Source of the DNA: Mangrovicoccus algicola
GTDB lineage: Bacteria; Pseudomonadota; Alphaproteobacteria; Rhodobacterales; Rhodobacteraceae
DNA: 64,000 nucleotides
Assembly: GCF_014903745.1 (NCBI RefSeq)
Contig: NZ_JACVXA010000020.1
Location: forward strand, 1 to 64,000
Direction: 5' to 3'
A program made the position numbers and the translations under genes. The notes beneath the pieces are model-generated. The model was not told where the DNA came from. It did not search any database and worked only from the letters and a program-made list of their open reading frames with translations. Shown in pieces: positions 10,669 through 19,519 of this stretch. How positions within the stretch are numbered: position 1 is the stretch's first letter; the number at the start of each line of letters is the position of its first letter.

Positions 10669-10736
10669 TCCCGTCCGGCCGATCGCCGGGGGCCGCCTGC
10701 GCGGACGGCCCTCGACGGATCGATCGGCCCCCGCGG

Positions 10737-12053
10737 TCACGCCAGGGGCGGCGCCCGGGTCGGCCCGCGATATTCCAGCAGCACGGCCGAGACGTCGTCG
10801 GGCAGATCCTCCGCGCCGTAGAACTGGCTGAGATCCCAGACCATCGCCTCCAGCAGGCGGGGCCCTGCGAGCCCCCGGTTGCGCGAGAGGATATTGGCCA
10901 GCCCGTCCTCCCCGATCATCTCGGACCGCCCGGGCCCCGCGGGACATTCCGTGACCCCGTCCGAGGCCATCAGCAGCCGGTCCCCGGGATGAAGGCGGAA
11001 GCGGAACCCGTCATACTCGCTCTGAGGCAGAAGCCCCACCGGCAGATCCCCCGCGCCGAAGAATTCGATCCGCCCGTCGGCCCGCTGGACCGCCGGGTGG
11101 GGGTGGCCGGCCTGCGTCATCTCCACCTCGCCGGTTTCGAGATCGACGATCGCGAGGCAGAGGGTGAAGTAATGTTCCGTCTCGATATCCTGGAACATCA
11201 GGTCGTTGAGCCGCCGCACGGCCAGAGGCGGCGGCAGCGGCCGGTAGCTGCCATCCGCCAGCCGGTCGAGCGCCACGTTCTGGTCGCGCGAGGTGGAGGA
11301 GAGATAGCCCGCCAGCCGCGCGGTCAGCAGCGCCGAGGTGATGCCATGGCCCGACACGTCGATCGCATAGAGCCCGATCCGTCCCGGCGCGACGGGGAAC
11401 CAGCCCACCAGGTCCCCCCCGACATGCCCGGCCGAGCGCAGGAGCAGGGACATCTCGGCCTGGCCGAAATCGCGATGGCGGTCGCGGATCAGCGATTGCT
11501 GCAGCCGCTTGCCCTCGGCGAGGTCTGCCTCGATCGCGTCGTACAGGGTGCGGATCCGCTGGAAGGCCAGGCTCAGCTGGCGGTTCTTCTGGCTCAGCTG
11601 GCGTTGCATGGCGACGATGCGCTGCCCGGCGGTCAGACGCGCGCGCAGCTCCACCGCATTGACCGGCTTCGTGATGAAATCATCGGCCCCGACCTCCAGC
11701 CCCTTGGCGATGTCGTCCCGCTCGGATTTCGAGGTCAGGAGGATGAAATAGCCATAGCCCTCGGGCTCCAGGTCACGGAACCGCGCGCAGAATTCCGGCC
11801 CGTCCATGCCCGGCATCATCCAGTCCGACAGCACCAAATCGAAGGCGTGCCCGCGGCAGAGGTCCAGCGCCTCCTCGCCGGAACCGGCCTCCGTCACGCG
11901 ATAGCCCATCCGCCGCAGCGTCGCCGAGAGGATCCGCCGCTGCATCCGGCTGTCATCGACGATCAGCACCTCCGACAGTCCCGCCGCAAGAATGTCGCCC
12001 GGCGGGGGATCCGTGCCGCTGTCGAGGGAAGACTCCATCCATACCATCCGCAT
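10737..12053 (-). CDS. Response regulator with SpoIIE-type PP2C phosphatase output
   Basis: 438-residue signalling protein. A receiver domain occupies about residues 23-140, with the acidic pair in VLIVDDS, the phospho-acceptor aspartate in LVLSDWMMPGMDG, T in ILLTSKS and K in FITKPV. A predicted coiled coil follows (about 140-185, QRQLSQKNRQLSLAFQ). The output is a PPM/SpoIIE serine phosphatase domain (GGDLVGWFPV, DVSGHG, MASDGVTE, DDVSAVLLEY carrying the metal aspartates). Such proteins control anti-sigma/anti-anti-sigma partner switching. Three in-frame ATGs lie within the first six codons (12053, 12047, 12038); the second has the better-spaced AGGA. A divergent Hpt gene at 12177 is a plausible phospho-donor. 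Confidence 0.88.
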   Translation of the reverse strand: MRMVWMESSLDSGTDPPPGDILAAGLSEVLIVDDSRMQRRILSATLRRMGYRVTEAGSGEEALDLCRGHAFDLVLSDWMMPGMDGPEFCARFRDLEPEGYGYFILLTSKSERDDIAKGLEVGADDFITKPVNAVELRARLTAGQRIVAMQRQLSQKNRQLSLAFQRIRTLYDAIEADLAEGKRLQQSLIRDRHRDFGQAEMSLLLRSAGHVGGDLVGWFPVAPGRIGLYAIDVSGHGITSALLTARLAGYLSSTSRDQNVALDRLADGSYRPLPPPLAVRRLNDLMFQDIETEHYFTLCLAIVDLETGEVEMTQAGHPHPAVQRADGRIEFFGAGDLPVGLLPQSEYDGFRFRLHPGDRLLMASDGVTECPAGPGRSEMIGEDGLANILSRNRGLAGPRLLEAMVWDLSQFYGAEDLPDDVSAVLLEYRGPTRAPPLA

Positions 12054-12176
12054 CCTGTCGCGCCGGTCATCGCATGGCAGGCTTTAACGCGCTGTGAAGA
12101 GGGGTCGGAATCCTTCTCCCTCCCGCTAACGCGGCCTTCATCCCTTCGCACCATGCTGGCGGCGAAAGGATCGCGG

Positions 12177-12518
12177 ATGCTGGACTGGGACCGGATCTCC
12201 GAATTGCGCGAGGAAATCGGCGTCGAGGATTTCGCCGAGGTCGTGGCGCTGTTCCTCGAGGAAACCGGGGAGGCGCTGTCGCGGCTCGCGGCGGGTCGGC
12301 CGACGCTGGCGGCGGATCTGCATTTCCTCAAGGGGGCGGCGCTGAACCTGGGATTCGCCGACCTGGCCCGGATGGCGGCGGAGGGAGAAGCCCGGGCAGG
12401 GCAGGGCGGGGCGCCGGACCTAGCATCTCTGGCGGCCTGCTACCGTTCCAGCCGGGACGCATTCCTGCGCGGCGCGGCGGCGAAGGGATACCTTGCCGCC
12501 GCGCCGGCGGTCAGATGA
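12177..12518 (+). CDS. Histidine phosphotransfer (Hpt) domain protein
   Basis: 113-residue single-domain Hpt protein. The phosphorylatable histidine is in HFLKGAALNLGF (about residue 51), the standard HxLKG motif, within a mostly helical protein. The ATG at 12177 is chosen because GAAAGGA precedes it at good distance; an in-frame ATG at 12153 would add eight residues. It is divergent from the receiver-phosphatase gene with about 120 bases between them, which suggests that the Hpt protein passes phosphate to (or drains it from) that receiver. The 3' end overlaps the end of ilvA by 8 nt, tail to tail. Confidence 0.83.
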   Translation: MLDWDRISELREEIGVEDFAEVVALFLEETGEALSRLAAGRPTLAADLHFLKGAALNLGFADLARMAAEGEARAGQGGAPDLASLAACYRSSRDAFLRGAAAKGYLAAAPAVR

Positions 12519-13758
12519 CGAATTCCGCCAGGGTCTGATCGGCGGTGACATCGGTATAGGTGAATCCGCGCGCATCCAGCCGCGCGAAGAGCGCGGTGAA
12601 ATTCTCGGGCGCCGCGGTCTCGATCCCGATCAGGACCGACCCGAAATTGCGCGAGGACTTCTTGAGATATTCGAAGCGCGCAACATCATCCTCGGGCCCC
12701 AGGAGATCGAGGAAGTCGCGCAGCGCGCCGGGCCGCTGCGGCAGGCGCAGGATCATGTATTTCTTCACCCCTGAGAAGCGCTGCGCGCGTTCCTTCACGT
12801 CGGGGAGCCGCTCGAAGTCGAAATTCCCGCCAGAGGTCACGCAGACCACGCTGCGCCCGGCGATCTCCTCGCGCAGATCCTTCAGCGCATCCACTGCCAG
12901 CGCGCCGGCGGGCTCCAGCACGATGCCCTCGACATTCAGCATTTCCAGAAGCGTCGTGCAAAGGCGGTCTTCCGGGATGGCCCGCACGTGGTCCGGCGCG
13001 GTGCCCGCGAGCCGTTCGAAGGGGAGGGCGCCGATCTGCGCCACCGCCGCGCCATCGACGAAATTGTCGACGCCGGACAAGGCCACCGGCGCCCCTGCCG
13101 CCAGCGCGGCGGCCAGGCTGGCCCCGCCTGCAGGCTCCACCAGCCGGATATCGGTGCCGGGCGCGGCCTCGCGCAGGAAGGACACCGCCCCCGCCGACAG
13201 ACCGCCGCCGCCCACGGGCAGGATCAGCATGTCGGGCGCGCGCCCCAGCTGGTCGAGGATCTCGACCGTGACGCTGGCCTGTCCCTCGATCACGTCCGGA
13301 TCGTCGAAGGGCGCCAGGAAATGGCCGCCGATCCCGGAACAGAAGGCCTTGGCCGCGGCCAGCGTGTCGTCGAAATAATCGCCGACCAGCCGGATCTCGA
13401 TATTCTCGCCGCCGAAGGTGCGGGTCTTCATGATCTTCTGCTCGGGCGTCGTCACCGGCATGAAGATCGTGCCCTTCACCCCGAAATGGCGGCAGGCATA
13501 GGCGACGCCCTGGGCGTGGTTGCCTGCCGAGGCGCAGATGAACTGGTCCTGGGCGGGATCGGCCTCGCGGCATTTCTGCATCGCGTTGAAGGCGCCGCGG
13601 ATCTTGTAGCTGCGCACCGGCGTCAGGTCCTCGCGCTTCAGCCAGATCTCGGCCCCGTATTTCGCCGAGAGATGGGCATTCAGCAGCAGCGGCGTGGCGT
13701 CGAACACGCCATGCATGCGGGCCGTGGCGGCGCGGGCGGCATCCATGAAACTGGTCAT
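12511..13758 (-). CDS. ilvA: Threonine ammonia-lyase (threonine dehydratase), biosynthetic
   Basis: 415-residue PLP enzyme converting threonine to 2-oxobutanoate and ammonia, the first step to isoleucine. The PLP lysine is in SYKIRGAFNAM, the phosphate-binding glycine loop is PVGGGGLSAG, and the substrate loop is SAGNHAQGVAY. A single ACT-like regulatory segment follows (about residues 325-415, KKYMILRLPQRPGALRDFL), the short form with one such domain. Start at 13758 (MTSFMDAARA); a frame beginning five codons earlier has no better support. It may be read with the thioesterase gene upstream (about 53-nt gap). Confidence 0.88.
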   Translation of the reverse strand: MTSFMDAARAATARMHGVFDATPLLLNAHLSAKYGAEIWLKREDLTPVRSYKIRGAFNAMQKCREADPAQDQFICASAGNHAQGVAYACRHFGVKGTIFMPVTTPEQKIMKTRTFGGENIEIRLVGDYFDDTLAAAKAFCSGIGGHFLAPFDDPDVIEGQASVTVEILDQLGRAPDMLILPVGGGGLSAGAVSFLREAAPGTDIRLVEPAGGASLAAALAAGAPVALSGVDNFVDGAAVAQIGALPFERLAGTAPDHVRAIPEDRLCTTLLEMLNVEGIVLEPAGALAVDALKDLREEIAGRSVVCVTSGGNFDFERLPDVKERAQRFSGVKKYMILRLPQRPGALRDFLDLLGPEDDVARFEYLKKSSRNFGSVLIGIETAAPENFTALFARLDARGFTYTDVTADQTLAEFVI

Positions 13759-13811
13759 GTCCCGCAGATGCAACGAAACCGCCGCGACGGCAAGCCCGCG
13801 AATGCCTCCGC

Positions 13812-14240
13812 TCAGTCCAGCTCGACCAGCGCGTCCTCCAGCTCGGCGCGGATCTCCGGCGGCATGAAGGTGGAGCGGCGGTGCTCGGGGTCGAAGAACA
13901 CCTCCACCATGTCATAGGTGGCGTGCAAGAGGCCGGTATCCGCGTTGAACATCCGCAGGTGGAAGCTGACCGACTTGGTGCCGACCCGCGTCACGGCCCC
14001 GTCGATGCGGATCAGGTCGCCGGCCTCCAGTTCGCGGATGAAATTGGTCGTGGCCTGGGCAGTGACGCAATGGATGCCATGCGTCTCCATCATGTCCTTG
14101 TAGGAAATGTCCAGCACCGTCCACAGGTGGTAGGCCGCATCATCGAAGAAGGGCGCGTAATGGCGCACGTTCATGTGCCCGAAATGATCATGATGCCAGG
14201 GGTGGATCACCCCGCGCAGCAGCTCCTGGAATTCGCCCAT
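13812..14240 (-). CDS. Acyl-CoA thioesterase, 4-hydroxybenzoyl-CoA thioesterase (hot-dog) family
   Basis: 142-residue single hot-dog-fold enzyme. The active-site loop of the 4HBT class is visible as HDHFGHMNVRHYAPFF near residues 15-30, with the catalytic acid in this loop. The start at 14240 is used because the protein then begins MGEFQELLRGVIHPW, the usual length; an upstream in-frame ATG at 14300 adds 20 unlikely residues. It lies upstream of ilvA on the same strand and divergent from argG. The acyl-CoA substrate is unknown. Confidence 0.8.
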   Translation of the reverse strand: MGEFQELLRGVIHPWHHDHFGHMNVRHYAPFFDDAAYHLWTVLDISYKDMMETHGIHCVTAQATTNFIRELEAGDLIRIDGAVTRVGTKSVSFHLRMFNADTGLLHATYDMVEVFFDPEHRRSTFMPPEIRAELEDALVELD

Positions 14241-14372
14241 GCCCGTCCTCGCGTCTTTTTGCGGCCAGAATACCAGCAAGGCCGCCACGGAAAAGCCCAT
14301 TCCGCCGCATTTGCTTGTCCCTGCGGGCGTTCCCCGCTATTTGCGCGGCAAGTTTGACCAGGAGACTGCCCC

Positions 14373-15599
14373 ATGACCGCGCCCAAGAAGGTCGTGCTCG
14401 CCTATTCGGGCGGGCTTGATACCTCCATCATCCTCAAATGGCTCCAGACCGAATATGGCTGCGAGGTGGTGACCTTCACCGCCGATCTCGGCCAGGGCGA
14501 AGAGCTGGAGCCGGCCCGCAAGAAGGCCGAGATGCTGGGGATCAAGCCCGAGAACATCTTCATCGAGGATGTCCGCGAGGAATTCGTCCGCGACTTCGTC
14601 TTCCCGATGTTCCGCGCGAATGCGGTCTATGAGGGGCTCTACCTGCTCGGCACGTCGATCGCGCGGCCGCTGATCTCCAAGCGGCTGATCGAGATCGCCG
14701 CCGAGACCGGCGCGGATGCGGTCGCCCATGGCGCCACCGGCAAGGGCAATGACCAGGTCCGCTTCGAACTGTCGGCCTATGCGCTGAACCCCGAGATCAA
14801 GGTGATCGCGCCCTGGCGCGAATGGGACCTGACCTCGCGCACGCGGCTCTTGGAATTCGCCGAGGCGAACCAGATCCCGATCGCCAAGGACAAGCGCGGC
14901 GAGGCGCCCTTCTCGGTCGATGCGAACCTGCTGCACACCTCCTCCGAGGGCAAGGTGCTGGAGGATCCCGCCGAGACCGCGCCCGACTATGTCTATCAGC
15001 GCACGGAAAGCCCGCTGAGCGCGCCGGATGCGCCGCAATACGTGGAAATCACCTTCGAGAAGGGCGATGCCGTCGCCATCGACGGCGAGGCGATGAGCCC
15101 GGCGACGATCCTGACGAAACTGAACGAGCTGGGCCGCATCCACGGCATCGGGCGTCTCGACTTCGTCGAGAACCGGTTCGTCGGCATGAAATCCCGCGGC
15201 ATCTACGAGACCCCCGGCGGCGAGATCCTTCTCGAGGCGCATCGCGGCATCGAGCAGATCACGCTGGATTCGGGCGCAGGCCACCTGAAGGACAGCCTGA
15301 TGCCGCGCTATGCCGAACTGATCTATAACGGGTTCTGGTTCTCGCCCGAGCGCGAGATGCTGCAGGCCGCCATCGACCGCAGCCAGGAATTCGTCTCGGG
15401 CACCGTCCGGCTGATGCTCTACAAGGGCTCCGCGCGCACGGTCGGCCGCTGGTCGGATGCGTCGCTGTATTCCGAGGCGCATGTCACCTTCGAGGACGAT
15501 GCCGGCGCCTATGACCAGAAGGACGCGCAGGGCTTCATCCAGCTCAACGCGCTGCGCCTGAAGCTTCTGGCCGCGCGCAAGCGCCGCCTGCAGAAGTGA
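14373..15599 (+). CDS. argG: Argininosuccinate synthase
   Basis: 408-residue enzyme that joins citrulline and aspartate with ATP to make argininosuccinate. The N-terminal ATP pyrophosphatase loop is [15 protein letters not shown]. The citrulline/aspartate-binding part shows [13 protein letters not shown] and [14 protein letters not shown]. Full length for the family, with a clear ribosome binding site (CAGGAG) before the ATG. It is a single-gene unit; a perfect stem-loop follows at 15606-15634. Confidence 0.95.
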   Translation: MTAPKKVVLAYSGGLDTSIILKWLQTEYGCEVVTFTADLGQGEELEPARKKAEMLGIKPENIFIEDVREEFVRDFVFPMFRANAVYEGLYLLGTSIARPLISKRLIEIAAETGADAVAHGATGKGNDQVRFELSAYALNPEIKVIAPWREWDLTSRTRLLEFAEANQIPIAKDKRGEAPFSVDANLLHTSSEGKVLEDPAETAPDYVYQRTESPLSAPDAPQYVEITFEKGDAVAIDGEAMSPATILTKLNELGRIHGIGRLDFVENRFVGMKSRGIYETPGGEILLEAHRGIEQITLDSGAGHLKDSLMPRYAELIYNGFWFSPEREMLQAAIDRSQEFVSGTVRLMLYKGSARTVGRWSDASLYSEAHVTFEDDAGAYDQKDAQGFIQLNALRLKLLAARKRRLQK

Positions 15600-15605
15600 C
15601 CTTTC

Positions 15606-15634
15606 CCGGCCGGGCGCCCTGCATGCCCGGCCGG
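15606..15634 (+). terminator. Stem-loop after argG
   Basis: Perfect 10-bp inverted repeat CCGGCCGGGC / GCCCGGCCGG with a 9-nt loop, beginning six bases after the argG stop. There is no U-run. It probably marks the argG transcript end, either as a terminator or as an RNA 3'-end block. Confidence 0.5.
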
Positions 15635-15753
15635 ACCGGCTGACGGCAAATCGACCGCTGCGGCGGTTTGCCCGGCGGCTTTGCCGCCCCGGCCCATGCA
15701 GACTGGCCCCGACCCGGCAGTTCCGCCGGCGCGACCGCGAAGATCCGGAGCCG

Positions 15754-16158
15754 ATGCAGACCCATTGCCCGAACTGCTTCGACACGATCGAGGCCGATGC
15801 CATGACCTGCCCCGCCTGCGGCTGCGCGGTGCTGTTCTGGGGCCGTGCGCTCAGCGAGACCGAGCGGCTGATCCACAGCCTCGGCCATCCCGACCGCGCG
15901 CAGCGGCTGAAGGCGGTCTACGCGCTCGCCGACCTGCCGCAATCCGAGGCGGCCCTGCCCCTGGCGGATCTGTGCTTTGCCGCGCCCGGCGATGTCTGGC
16001 AGGCGGTGGAGGTGATCCGCACCCTGGCCGCCATGCCCGCCGTGGAACGGGTGGAGGTCGCGCTGGCGCGGCTGGCGCTGGAACATCCCGCAGGTCCGGT
16101 CCAGACCCTGGCGGCCCATGCGCTGGACGCGAAATTCGGCGGCGGAGACGGCTGGTGA
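15754..16158 (+). CDS. Zinc-ribbon and HEAT-like repeat protein
   Basis: 134-residue protein with no assigned function. Residues 5-24 form a zinc ribbon (CPNC at 5-8, CPACGC at 19-24). The rest is helical and reads as two or three HEAT-like repeats, for example RLKAVYALADLPQSEAALPL and PAGPVQTLAAHALDA, a fold used for protein binding. The ATG at 15754 follows GATCCGGAG. The stop codon TGA (16156-16158) lies inside the 3' end of the opposite-strand tRNA gene, so the reading frame and the tRNA overlap by six bases. A scaffold or adaptor role is only a guess. Confidence 0.7.
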   Translation: MQTHCPNCFDTIEADAMTCPACGCAVLFWGRALSETERLIHSLGHPDRAQRLKAVYALADLPQSEAALPLADLCFAAPGDVWQAVEVIRTLAAMPAVERVEVALARLALEHPAGPVQTLAAHALDAKFGGGDGW

Positions 16159-16229
16159 TCCCGGCAGGATTCGAACCTGCAACCTGCCCCTTAGGAGGGG
16201 GCTGCTCTATCCAGTTGAGCCACGGGACC
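16153..16229 (-). tRNA. tRNA-Arg, anticodon CCU
   Basis: A full cloverleaf reads on the minus strand. The acceptor is GGTCCCG paired with CGGGATC (one G-U pair), the D arm GCTC/GAGC, the anticodon stem GCCCC/GGGGC with loop CTCCTAA (anticodon CCT, reading AGG), and the T arm GCAGG/CCTGC with TTCGAAT. CCA is encoded at 16155-16153 after an A discriminator. It is an isolated tRNA gene. AGG is rare in such GC-rich genomes. No integrase or direct repeat lies next to it. Confidence 0.95.
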
Positions 16230-16366
16230 ACGCAGGGCGTGATTGCCCGATTGCGCCGCGCAACTCAAGCCCCCGCGGGACTTCTGCGGATATCGGCGAC
16301 GGCAGGACGCCTTGTGCCCGGCGAAGCAGACGCGCTACGATACCGGCATAGCATCCGGGAGGCACC

Positions 16367-17413
16367 GTGAACACCGAACCCCCTTCCCAGCCGGTCCGCC
16401 CGCTGACCCTGCGCGACGTGTCCGAGGCCTGCGGCGTCAGCGAGATGACGGTCAGCCGGGTGCTGCGCAATCGCGGCGATGTCTCGGAGGCCACCCGCGA
16501 AAAGGTCCTGGCCGCCGCCAAGAAGCTGGGCTACGTGCCCAACCGCATCGCCGGCGCGCTGGCCTCGCAGCGGGTGAACCTGGTCGCGGTCATCATCCCC
16601 TCGATGTCGAACATGGTGTTCCCCGAGGTCATGACCGGCATTTCCGAGGTCCTGGACGGCACCGAATTGCAGGCCGTGGTCGGGCTGACCCATTACAAGC
16701 CCGACCGCGAGGAGCAGGTTCTCTACGAGATGCTGTCCTGGCGTCCCTCGGGCGTGATCATCGCCGGGCTGGAACATACCGACGCCTCCAAGGCGATGAT
16801 GCGCGCCGCGGGCATCCCCGTGGTCGAGATCATGGATACCGATGGCGAGCCGATCGATTCGGCGGTCGGCATCTCGCATCGCCGCGCCGGCCGGCAGATG
16901 GGCGAGGCGATCGTCGCCGCAGGCTATCGCCGCATCGGCTTCATGGGCACCAAGATGCCGCTGGACCATCGCGCGCGCAAACGCTTCGAGGGGATGACCC
17001 AGGCGCTGGCCAAGGCCGGGCTGGAGATCGAGGACCGCGAATTCTACGAGGGCGGATCCGGTTTCGTGAAGGGCCGCGAGATGACCCAGGCGATGCTCAG
17101 CCGCAGCCCGGATCTGGATTTCCTGTACTATTCCAATGACATGATCGGTGCAGGCGGGTTGTTGTGGTGCCTGGAGCAGGGCATCGACGTGCCGGGTCGG
17201 CTGGGTCTGGCCGGGTTCAACGGGGTCAATCTGCTGCACGGGCTGCCCAAGCTTCTGTGCACGATGGATGCCTGCCGGAACGAGATCGGCCGCCGCGCGG
17301 CGCAGCTGATCGCCGATCGCGTGGCCACGCCGGATCAGGGCCGCGGGGCCATCATCGAGCTGAGCCCGGAGATCGCGCTCGGCGACACGATCCGCCGCGC
17401 GGCGGCCGACTGA
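16367..17413 (+). CDS. LacI/GalR family transcriptional regulator
   Basis: 348-residue repressor. The N-terminal helix-turn-helix is LTLRDVSEACGVSEMTVSRVLRN (about residues 14-36), followed by the hinge LGYVPNRIAGALAS and a periplasmic-binding-protein-like sugar-sensing domain (VNLVAVIIPSMSNMVFPE onward). The overall pattern resembles gluconate-type GntR repressors of the LacI family. No sugar genes lie beside it, so its target is elsewhere or unknown. A stem-loop follows at 17433-17455. Confidence 0.87.
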   Translation: MNTEPPSQPVRPLTLRDVSEACGVSEMTVSRVLRNRGDVSEATREKVLAAAKKLGYVPNRIAGALASQRVNLVAVIIPSMSNMVFPEVMTGISEVLDGTELQAVVGLTHYKPDREEQVLYEMLSWRPSGVIIAGLEHTDASKAMMRAAGIPVVEIMDTDGEPIDSAVGISHRRAGRQMGEAIVAAGYRRIGFMGTKMPLDHRARKRFEGMTQALAKAGLEIEDREFYEGGSGFVKGREMTQAMLSRSPDLDFLYYSNDMIGAGGLLWCLEQGIDVPGRLGLAGFNGVNLLHGLPKLLCTMDACRNEIGRRAAQLIADRVATPDQGRGAIIELSPEIALGDTIRRAAAD

Positions 17414-17432
17414 GGCGGCACCGCATCAGCGT

Positions 17433-17455
17433 ACCGGCCGCAATGCGCGGCCGGT
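17433..17455 (+). terminator. Stem-loop after the LacI-family gene
   Basis: Perfect 9-bp inverted repeat ACCGGCCGC / GCGGCCGGT with a 5-nt loop, about 20 bases after the stop. No U-tract. A likely transcript end. Confidence 0.5.
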
Positions 17456-17530
17456 GATCGACTCGCTTGGTTTAACCCGATTTTGAAAGTATTCTCCGCA
17501 AAAAAGACGGAACCCTTATCGAGGCAGAGC

Positions 17531-18022
17531 ATGGTCCGGGTCCTTTCCCTTGTCCTTTTCCTGGCGCTTTCCGCATGCGGCGGCGGCAGCAAGTTCCAGT
17601 CCTATGACGGACCGGAAGTCACGCAGATCTACATCTCGAAGGAGCGGCGGAAGCTTTACCTTCTCCACGAGGCGCAGGTCATCAAATCCTATGATATCGG
17701 ACTGGGCTTCAACCCGGTCGGCCACAAGGTCGCGCGCGGCGACGGTCGCACGCCGGAAGGCCTGTACCTGATCGACCGGCGCAACCCCAACAGCGCCTAT
17801 CACCTGTCGCTGGGCATCTCCTATCCCAACCGCGCCGACACGGAACGGTCCAAGACGCTGGGCGTCGATCCGGGCGGCGACATCTTCATCCACGGCGAAT
17901 CGTCCAAGCCGATGAACGGCAAGGACTGGACCGCGGGCTGCATCGCCGTCACCGACAAGGAGATGGAGGAGATCTTCGCGATGGTGAAGACCGGGACCCC
18001 GATCTACATCACCTCCTACTGA
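17531..18022 (+). CDS. L,D-transpeptidase family lipoprotein (YkuD domain)
   Basis: 163-residue exported lipoprotein. The signal peptide ends in a lipobox, LALSACGGG (lipidated cysteine about residue 16). The YkuD catalytic region shows the histidine in IFIHGES and the nucleophilic cysteine in WTAGCIAVTD, so it should cross-link or modify peptidoglycan from the periplasmic side. The ATG at 17531 (MVRVLSLVLF) is preferred over an upstream frame start at 17483 because the signal peptide is then normal; GGCAGAGC precedes it. The stop overlaps the end of the convergent CAP-domain gene by 7 nt. Confidence 0.85.
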   Translation: MVRVLSLVLFLALSACGGGSKFQSYDGPEVTQIYISKERRKLYLLHEAQVIKSYDIGLGFNPVGHKVARGDGRTPEGLYLIDRRNPNSAYHLSLGISYPNRADTERSKTLGVDPGGDIFIHGESSKPMNGKDWTAGCIAVTDKEMEEIFAMVKTGTPIYITSY

Positions 18023-18525
18023 GCCGCCCCGCCGCGCGATCCCAGGGTCAGCACCCACCAGATCATGCCGCTGGCATCCTGGTGGAACGCAAAGCCCAGA
18101 TCGGTCGCGGCGGGATCGCGGATGCTCTCCGCCCAGGCCTCGTCCTGAAGCCAGGCGGTGAGCGTTTCCAGTTCGGTATCGAAGGACTGGGAATACAGTT
18201 CGGCCACCAGCTGGCCGGGATAGCCGGCCCGGGCGATGCGCGCATAGGGGCTCGACCAGTCCGACCCCCAGGCCCAGGCCCGTTTCTGCGCCGAGATATC
18301 CGCCGCCTGCGCCGCCGCCGCGCGCGACAGTTCGGGGCTCAGCGCCACGGGCGCCACGCCGGCAAGCCGACGCATGTCATTGACCGATTCGAGCATGTTC
18401 ATCTGTACCTCGTCCAGATCGCTGGCGCGCAGATGAGGTGCCCCCGGCACCCGCTGCACGGAACTTCCGCCGCAGCCCGACAGACACAAGGCGACCGCGA
18501 TCCCGGCCGTCAGAACACGCAGCAT
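18016..18525 (-). CDS. CAP (SCP/PR1) domain lipoprotein
   Basis: 169-residue exported lipoprotein: signal peptide with lipobox LCLSGCGGS (cysteine about residue 18), then a CAP-like domain (MNMLESVNDMRRLAGVAPVALSPELSRAAAAQAADISAQ...). The assignment rests on the typical 'N..R...G..PL..s..L..AA..qA.dma' spacing and on AELYSQSFDTELETLTAWLQ. Its role in the envelope is unknown. It lies between two L,D-transpeptidase genes, convergent with the first and divergent from the second. Confidence 0.72.
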   Translation of the reverse strand: MLRVLTAGIAVALCLSGCGGSSVQRVPGAPHLRASDLDEVQMNMLESVNDMRRLAGVAPVALSPELSRAAAAQAADISAQKRAWAWGSDWSSPYARIARAGYPGQLVAELYSQSFDTELETLTAWLQDEAWAESIRDPAATDLGFAFHQDASGMIWWVLTLGSRGGAAQ

Positions 18526-18672
18526 GGCACACCCTCCACCATTTTCCGCAAACTAGCGGGCGAATGTCACGGCTTTCAACCAATGCAAGGGTCCGGACGC
18601 GGTTTGATTTGCCGATGCGGCTTCGGCGCCATATCTTCCGGGCAAATCCGTTTCCTGCCGCGAGAGATGCCG

Positions 18673-19257
18673 ATGACCCTTCGCCGTTCCAGACTGACCC
18701 GCCGCAGCCTGCTCGGGGCCGCGCTTGCCGCACCCGCCCTGTCCATGCCCGCCCTGGCCCAGACCGCCGCCGAGGACGCGCCCGAACTGCCGGTGGCCCG
18801 CGTCACCAGCGGCTTCCGCGCCCATGACTGGCGGGACCATTTCGACAGCCTCGGCAGGGGGGCGATCCTCGTCGATACCGAAAGCCGGACGCTGCATTAC
18901 TGGTCCGGGGACCAATCGGTGGCGCTGGTCTATCCGACCAGCGTCCCGCTTTCCGAGGAGATGACCCGCCGCGGCCGCACCTCGGTCACGCGCAAGGTCG
19001 TCGGGCCCAGCTGGGCGCCCACCCCCTCCATGCTCAAGCGCAACCCCGACTGGCCGCCCTTCATCGGGCCGGGCCCGGACAATCCGCTGGGCACGCATGC
19101 GCTGTACCTGTCCTGGAAATACTACCGCATCCACGGCACCCACGACACGCGCAAGATCGGCCGCCAATCCTCCAATGGCTGCATCGGCCTGTATAACGAA
19201 GACATTGCCATGCTCTTCGACCGGGTCGAGGTCGGCACGCAGGTGCTGCTGATCTGA
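18673..19257 (+). CDS. L,D-transpeptidase (YkuD domain), Tat-exported
   Basis: 194-residue periplasmic enzyme. The N-terminus carries a twin-arginine signal (RRSRLTRRSLLGAALAAPAL) ending near LAQTA. The YkuD domain has the histidine motif YYRIHGTHD and the catalytic cysteine in SSNGCIGLYNED, the form found in YbiS/ErfK-type transpeptidases that make 3-3 cross-links or attach proteins to peptidoglycan. Two in-frame ATGs, 18667 and 18673, are possible; the second is better spaced from GCGAGAG. It is the second L,D-transpeptidase within 1.2 kb, but is not closely similar to the first. Confidence 0.87.
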   Translation: MTLRRSRLTRRSLLGAALAAPALSMPALAQTAAEDAPELPVARVTSGFRAHDWRDHFDSLGRGAILVDTESRTLHYWSGDQSVALVYPTSVPLSEEMTRRGRTSVTRKVVGPSWAPTPSMLKRNPDWPPFIGPGPDNPLGTHALYLSWKYYRIHGTHDTRKIGRQSSNGCIGLYNEDIAMLFDRVEVGTQVLLI

Positions 19258-19519
19258 GCGCGGAAGGCGGCGGATCGCCGGGGCCCGGCGATCTGGCCGT
19301 CCGTCGCACGGCGGCAGGAACTTTTCCGCGATCCCGGGGTTATTTGGGGTTGCGATGAGCGGGAAGATGCGGTTTTTGATGCGTTTTTGCATCACCCTAC
19401 CGTGAGCTTCAACGCAGCGTTGCCTTTCGCGAATTTGCGCGGCATGAGTCGATTACGAGGACATCGCCGTCGTCCGCACCTCATGTAACTACCCGGGCGG
19501 CAACCATTGGAGGTTAACC
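19258..19519. promoter_or_regulatory. Upstream region of the 59-residue membrane protein gene
   Basis: A 262-base gap without a gene. It contains an inverted repeat TGATGC-N6-GCATCA at 19377-19394 with a T-rich loop, followed by sequence of lower GC than the neighbouring genes. A good ribosome binding site, TTGGAGG, lies at 19507-19513. I could not pick a convincing -35/-10 pair, but the gap probably carries the promoter of the short gene downstream. Confidence 0.4.

Noticed and set aside
16153-16229. tRNA-Arg as an integration site for a mobile element
   Set aside because: No integrase, no partial tRNA repeat and no change of gene content on either side.
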